Shown piece by piece: positions 5,947-10,664 of a stretch of DNA of 10,664 nt (the stretch's first letter is position 1; every line of letters begins with the position of its first letter). A program made the position numbers and the translations under genes. The notes beneath the pieces were generated by a model. It had not been told where the DNA came from. It was given only the letters and a program-made list of their open reading frames with translations, and did not search any database. The stretch is from Thermoleophilaceae bacterium. GTDB taxonomy: Bacteria; Actinomycetota; Thermoleophilia; Solirubrobacterales; Thermoleophilaceae. The stretch is from NCBI GenBank assembly GCA_013695885.1, contig JACCZP010000328.1, positions 1 through 10,664 of the forward strand, read 5' to 3'.

Positions 5947-6255
5947 TCAGCGCAGGCGGCCGCCCGCGTAGTCCGCGGCCTCCCGCGCGTAGCGCGCAAA
6001 GGCTGCGTCCACGGTCGTGGCCGCGTCGGTGGCCGCCCCACTCCTCCACGCGATGTCTGAGGCCCAGTCCACGCCCGAGCCGTAGAGGTCGGCCAGCTCC
6101 TGGACGGTGAACCGCGACCCGAGCCGGCGGCGCAGCTCGTCGATCAACACGGCGATCATCCGCTCCTGGCGGCCACGTTCGGCTGCCGGTAGAGCGCGAA
6201 CGCGACGCTCACCCTCGTCCCATTGCTGGCGCGCGCTGTCGAACGGGTAGGCCAC
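5947..6255 (-). CDS. Small soluble helical protein of unknown function (102 aa)
   Basis: I do not recognise a family. The 102-residue protein opens with MAYPFDSARQQWDEGERRV and looks helical: about 8-43 is a charged helical region (RMIAVLIDELRRRLG), followed by FTVQELADLYGSGVDWASDIA (50-70). That segment has the feel of a small three-helix domain with conserved Trp and Tyr residues. There are no Cys residues, signal peptide or membrane segment. The start is GTG at 6255 with no Shine-Dalgarno, but TAGCGT ends 8 nt before it, suggesting a leaderless message. It lies 49 nt after ftsB and converges on the Arg/Gly-rich gene with only 3 nt between stop codons. In mycobacteria the equivalent place after the ftsB-like gene holds a DUF501 gene; this protein does not resemble that to my eye. 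Confidence 0.75.
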   Translation of the reverse strand: MAYPFDSARQQWDEGERRVRALPAAERGRQERMIAVLIDELRRRLGSRFTVQELADLYGSGVDWASDIAWRSGAATDAATTVDAAFARYAREAADYAGGRLR

Positions 6256-6263
6256 CGGCGCGG

Positions 6264-6269
6264 ACGCTA
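6264..6269 (-). promoter_or_regulatory. -10 element (TAGCGT) for the 102-aa gene
   Basis: TAGCGT on the minus strand fits TAnnnT and ends 8 nt before the GTG start at 6255. It lies in the 49-nt gap after ftsB. No convincing -35 is present 16-18 nt upstream. The spacing again points to leaderless transcription, separate from the eno-ftsB message. Confidence 0.4.
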
Positions 6270-6304
6270 CTCCGGGGGCTTGGTGGCCCCGGCCGGAATC
6301 CGAC

Positions 6305-6697
6305 TCAGCGCGGCGGCAGTCCCTCGATCACCCAGGCGCGCTCCCCGCGGCGCACCATCCCCAGCCTCCTGGCCTCGCGCTCGAGGCCCTCGCCTCGGCC
6401 CAGGGTGGCGATGCGCCCGCGCAGACGGGCGCTCTCGGCTTCGAGGCGGCTCACCTCCGCGCGGTAGTCGGCGGCGGTGCCGGACTGTGTCACCCAGTGC
6501 GACACCGGAGCGATGTAGAGCAGGAGGATGGCCCCGAGCACCACGAGCAGGGCCACCCGGCCCACGCGGTCCCAGCGGATGCGGCCCGGTCGGCCGGCGG
6601 TCGCCCGTACCGGCCCGCGGCCGCGCTCGCCGCGGCCGGGCCCCCGTCCGCGGGGTGCGGACGATCGGCGAGTGCGCGTGGTTGAGGAGGCGCCCAT
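6305..6697 (-). CDS. ftsB: FtsB/DivIC-type septum formation initiator
   Basis: This is a bitopic cell-division protein expected to join the FtsL-FtsQ complex that activates septal peptidoglycan synthesis. The 130-residue product has an unusually basic Arg/Gly-rich cytoplasmic N-terminus (about 1-45), one membrane segment (about 48-66, LLVVLGAILLLYIAPV), an extracytoplasmic coiled coil (about 76-100, YRAEVSRLEAESARLRGRI) and the family's closing motif EREARRLGMVRRGERAWVI (106-124). The ATG at 6697 has AAGGA 7 nt upstream; the frame is open further up, but that part overlaps eno and lacks sense. It follows eno by 83 nt. The same eno-then-ftsB-like order occurs in Mycobacterium (eno, Rv1024). 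The gene symbol reflects family and position; the name divIC would fit equally well. Confidence 0.88.
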   Translation of the reverse strand: MGASSTTRTRRSSAPRGRGPGRGERGRGPVRATAGRPGRIRWDRVGRVALLVVLGAILLLYIAPVSHWVTQSGTAADYRAEVSRLEAESARLRGRIATLGRGEGLEREARRLGMVRRGERAWVIEGLPPR

Positions 6698-6744
6698 CGG
6701 CGCGTCCTTCGCCGCCGTGAGCGGGGCTCCTTCCGCCTCCTGCA

Positions 6745-6766
6745 CCGCGGGCGATCGCGCCCGCGG
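6745..6766 (-). terminator. Perfect 9-bp hairpin in the eno-ftsB gap
   Basis: ccgcgggcg (6745-6753) and cgcccgcgg (6758-6766) are exact complements around the tetraloop atcg. The hairpin starts 14 nt past the eno stop and ends 47 nt before the ftsB start. Without a T-run it may be a partial terminator, or a 3' stabiliser that lets the abundant enolase message be separated from the low-level division gene. Confidence 0.45.
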
Positions 6767-6780
6767 GAGACGCGCCGCGC

Positions 6781-8784
<2,004 letters not shown>

Positions 8785-10074
8785 CTACTCGCCGCCCTCG
8801 GGACCGGGCGGAGCGTCGGAGCCTCCCTGTCCCGGGGGATCCGACGGCGTCGGGGGGCCGCCCTCGGGGCCCGTGCCCTGGGGGCCGCCGCCGGGCTGGC
8901 CGCCCGGTCCCGGGCCTGGAGGCTGCTGCCCGGGCGGGCCGCCCTGGCCCGGCTGCGGCTGGCCCGGGGGCGGGCCCTTGGGGCCGTTCTTGCACTCGCG
9001 GACCACGTATCCGGGCGCGCAGAGCGTCTCCTCCTTGTGCCGGCGCTCGAAGTCGCGCACGAACTCCTCGAGGGCGCGCTGCTCCTTCTGGGACCGGACG
9101 ATCTGCTTGATCTCCTCGGTGGCCTGGGGAAGGTTCCGCTGCATCGCGGGAAGGGCGCGCTCCAGCCGGAAGACGTAGGCGCCGAAGTCGGTCTTCACAG
9201 GCCCCACGATCTCACCGGGGCGTGCCTTGAAGGCGGCCTCCTCGAGCGCGCGGTCCTGCTGCCCGCGCGTCACCGTGAGCTTCCCGCCCTCGCGCTTCGA
9301 GGACTCGTCGATCGAGTAGCGCTGCACCACCCGCTCGATCGGCCGGCCGTCGTCGAGCGCCTTCTTGACCTTGCGGGCCTCGGTCTCGTCGTCGGCCAGC
9401 ACCACGCGCAGCTCGCGGCGCTCGGGCTGACCGAAGCGCGCCCGGTTGCGGTTGTAGTAGTCGCGGACCTCCTGGTCGGAGACCTCGCGCTTGCCCTCCA
9501 CCACGTTCTTCTGCACCGCGTTGACGAGCATGTCGAGGCGCACCCGGTAGAGGATGTCCTCCTCGCTCTGGCCCGACTGGGCGAGGAACTGGCGGTACAG
9601 CTGATCGTTGGGGAACGCCTTGCGCTTCTGGTCGTCGAAGTTGCGACGGACCTCCTCCTCGGTCAGCTCGATGTCGCGCTCGTCGCCCTCCTGCTCGATC
9701 CACTCGGCGTTGATGAGGAACTGCATGACGCGCCCCTTCAGGGACTCGAACTCGTTGCGGCACTCCTGCCGGGTCTGCTCGACGGGAGGCAGGCCCCGGC
9801 CGCCGGGCTGGGGCCGGCGCTTCGCGGCAACGCACTTGTCGAAGTTGGGCGGATCGGGCACCGTGGTCGCGGCCGGTGCCCCGAGGCTCTGCTGCTGGGC
9901 GCGGGCGACGGTCCCGAACCAGCGGTCGAACGAGGTCTTCTCGATCGGCGAGTCGTGCGCCTTGGCCACGCTGTTGGGCGGGATGTCGTTGCCGCAGCCG
10001 GCGAGCACGGCCGCCGCCACGGCGCCGACGGCGAGCAGCGAGCGGCGGGCGAAGAGGGAGGTAGGGGCGCTCAT
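8785..10074 (-). CDS. SurA/PrsA-like lipoprotein foldase with Pro/Gly-rich tail
   Basis: This is a secreted, membrane-anchored folding factor. The N-terminus has RR (10-11), a hydrophobic stretch and the lipobox LAGC with Cys27 as the lipidation site. A SurA-N-like helical chaperone region spans about 35-200, and a parvulin-like region about 200-308 (REVSDQEVRDYY, EGGKLTV, ARPGEIVGPVKTDFGAYVF). That region contains no histidine, although active parvulins use one in an HIL-type motif and one near the end, so prolyl isomerase activity is doubtful. Four Cys outside the signal (81, 105, 352, 361) could form two disulfides. Residues 364-429 are a disordered Pro/Gly/Gln tail that may span peptidoglycan. 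The ATG overlaps the mfd stop as ATGA; the gene ends 2 nt before mazG. Confidence 0.85.
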   Translation of the reverse strand: MSAPTSLFARRSLLAVGAVAAAVLAGCGNDIPPNSVAKAHDSPIEKTSFDRWFGTVARAQQQSLGAPAATTVPDPPNFDKCVAAKRRPQPGGRGLPPVEQTRQECRNEFESLKGRVMQFLINAEWIEQEGDERDIELTEEEVRRNFDDQKRKAFPNDQLYRQFLAQSGQSEEDILYRVRLDMLVNAVQKNVVEGKREVSDQEVRDYYNRNRARFGQPERRELRVVLADDETEARKVKKALDDGRPIERVVQRYSIDESSKREGGKLTVTRGQQDRALEEAAFKARPGEIVGPVKTDFGAYVFRLERALPAMQRNLPQATEEIKQIVRSQKEQRALEEFVRDFERRHKEETLCAPGYVVRECKNGPKGPPPGQPQPGQGGPPGQQPPGPGPGGQPGGGPQGTGPEGGPPTPSDPPGQGGSDAPPGPEGGE

Positions 10075-10664
10075 GGCGGGCTGAGGGTAGCGGGGCCGAC
10101 TCCCGGCTCCGTAGCCACCCGGAGGATCGCCTCGGCCACCGCCACGACGCGCGAGAAGCGCTCCTCGGGGTCATCCGGGACCCGGACGGCCACGGTCGAT
10201 CGCCCGGACTCGTACACCGCCTCGGGCACCTCGGAGCGCAGCTCGCGGGCGCCGGCAGAGTCGAGCTCGATGGGCGACACTGCGAGCCGATCGCCCCGGA
10301 AGGAGACCGCCATGGCGCCCGCCCGACCGAACTTGATGCGCGCGTCCTGGAGCTTGATCAGGTTGTCGAGCGGCGCCGGAACGGGGCCGAAGCGGTCCTC
10401 GAGCTCCTCGCGCAGCACGATCAGGTCCGCCACCTCGCGCGCGCCCGCCACGCGGCGGTGGGTCTCGATCTTCGCGGCCTCGTAGGGCACGTAGTCGCCC
10501 GGCACGTAGGCGTCGACCGGGATGTCGAGGCGCACCGGCTCGGGCACCTCCTCGGCTGCGTCCCCGCCGAGCGCGGCGACCGCCTCGTCGAGCATTCCGA
10601 GATAGAGGTCGAAGCCCACCGCGGCCACGTGCCCGGACTGGTCCTCTCCCAGCAGGTTGCCGGC
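10071..10664 (-). CDS. mfd: Mfd transcription-repair coupling factor, C-terminal part (runs off right edge)
   Basis: Mfd removes RNA polymerase stalled at DNA lesions and recruits UvrA. Only the last 197 residues are in the window, with the 5' end beyond 10664. Visible are the end of the helicase module (NLLGEDQSGH followed by VAAVGFDLYLGMLDEAV) and the C-terminal TRCF domain that masks the UvrB-homology module: PVRLDIPVDAYVPGDYVP, REVADLIVLREELEDRFGPV and the final beta-rich segment. The frame is open from the first base at the edge and in phase with no disruption. The stop shares ATGA with the start of the foldase gene, so mfd is translationally coupled to it and heads the mfd-foldase-mazG-eno-ftsB unit as far as can be seen. 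Confidence 0.95.
   Translation of the reverse strand, partial: AGNLLGEDQSGHVAAVGFDLYLGMLDEAVAALGGDAAEEVPEPVRLDIPVDAYVPGDYVPYEAAKIETHRRVAGAREVADLIVLREELEDRFGPVPAPLDNLIKLQDARIKFGRAGAMAVSFRGDRLAVSPIELDSAGARELRSEVPEAVYESGRSTVAVRVPDDPEERFSRVVAVAEAILRVATEPGVGPATLSPP

Noticed and set aside
8787..9000. Pro/Gly-rich coding segment of the foldase looked like a possible tandem repeat or collagen-like region
   Set aside because: There is no fixed repeat unit at DNA level and no regular Gly-X-Y phase in the protein. It is low-complexity tail sequence rather than a repeat array.
10084..10089. TACCCT on the minus strand, 9 nt before the foldase ATG, resembling the other leaderless -10 sites
   Set aside because: It lies inside the mfd coding region and the foldase start overlaps the mfd stop as ATGA, which points to translational coupling in one message. 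No -35 is present. An internal promoter cannot be excluded.

Overview
The window comes from a very GC-rich bacterium (roughly 70% GC by eye, many GTG starts). It looks like a chromosomal housekeeping region of an actinobacterium, probably of the Thermoleophilia/Solirubrobacterales type. The taxonomic call is an inference. It rests on the block mfd - lipoprotein - mazG - eno - ftsB/divIC, which resembles the mycobacterial order mfd-mazG-lpqU-eno-ftsB-like, on the protein style, and on TAnnnT hexamers sitting close to start codons. I see no tRNA, rRNA, CRISPR array, insertion sequence, integrase or other sign of recent mobility.

Right part, 5947-10664, minus strand: the 3' end of mfd runs in from the right edge. 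It is followed by a SurA/PrsA-like lipoprotein foldase, mazG, eno and an ftsB/divIC-like division gene. Junctions are tight (ATGA overlap, 2-nt gap, 8-nt overlap) except eno-ftsB, which holds a 9-bp perfect hairpin. A small unknown gene (5947-6255) follows with its own -10-like element. The block combines transcription-coupled repair, extracytoplasmic folding, nucleotide-pool cleaning, glycolysis and septum assembly.

Middle, 4450-5943: csrA (minus) and a new-looking protein with a basic Arg/Gly-rich centre (plus) are divergent from a short shared promoter region. A 79-residue membrane protein (plus) is divergent from the glutamate-cysteine ligase gene, and it converges on csrA.

Left part, 99-4449, minus strand: a probable operon runs in the order YbdK-type glutamate-cysteine ligase, zinc-ribbon rhomboid-like protein lacking all catalytic residues, membrane diguanylate cyclase with GGEEF and I-site, two small unknown proteins, and a UPF0173 metallo-beta-lactamase-fold hydrolase. 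It ends at a 10-bp perfect hairpin (62-86).

The most interesting observations are two apparent pseudoenzymes (the rhomboid and the histidine-free parvulin-like domain), a consistent leaderless-looking start architecture at all five genes that begin transcription units, and csrA placed head to head with an unrecognised Arg/Gly-rich protein. I found no defence system, biosynthetic cluster or other multi-gene system that I would call new.
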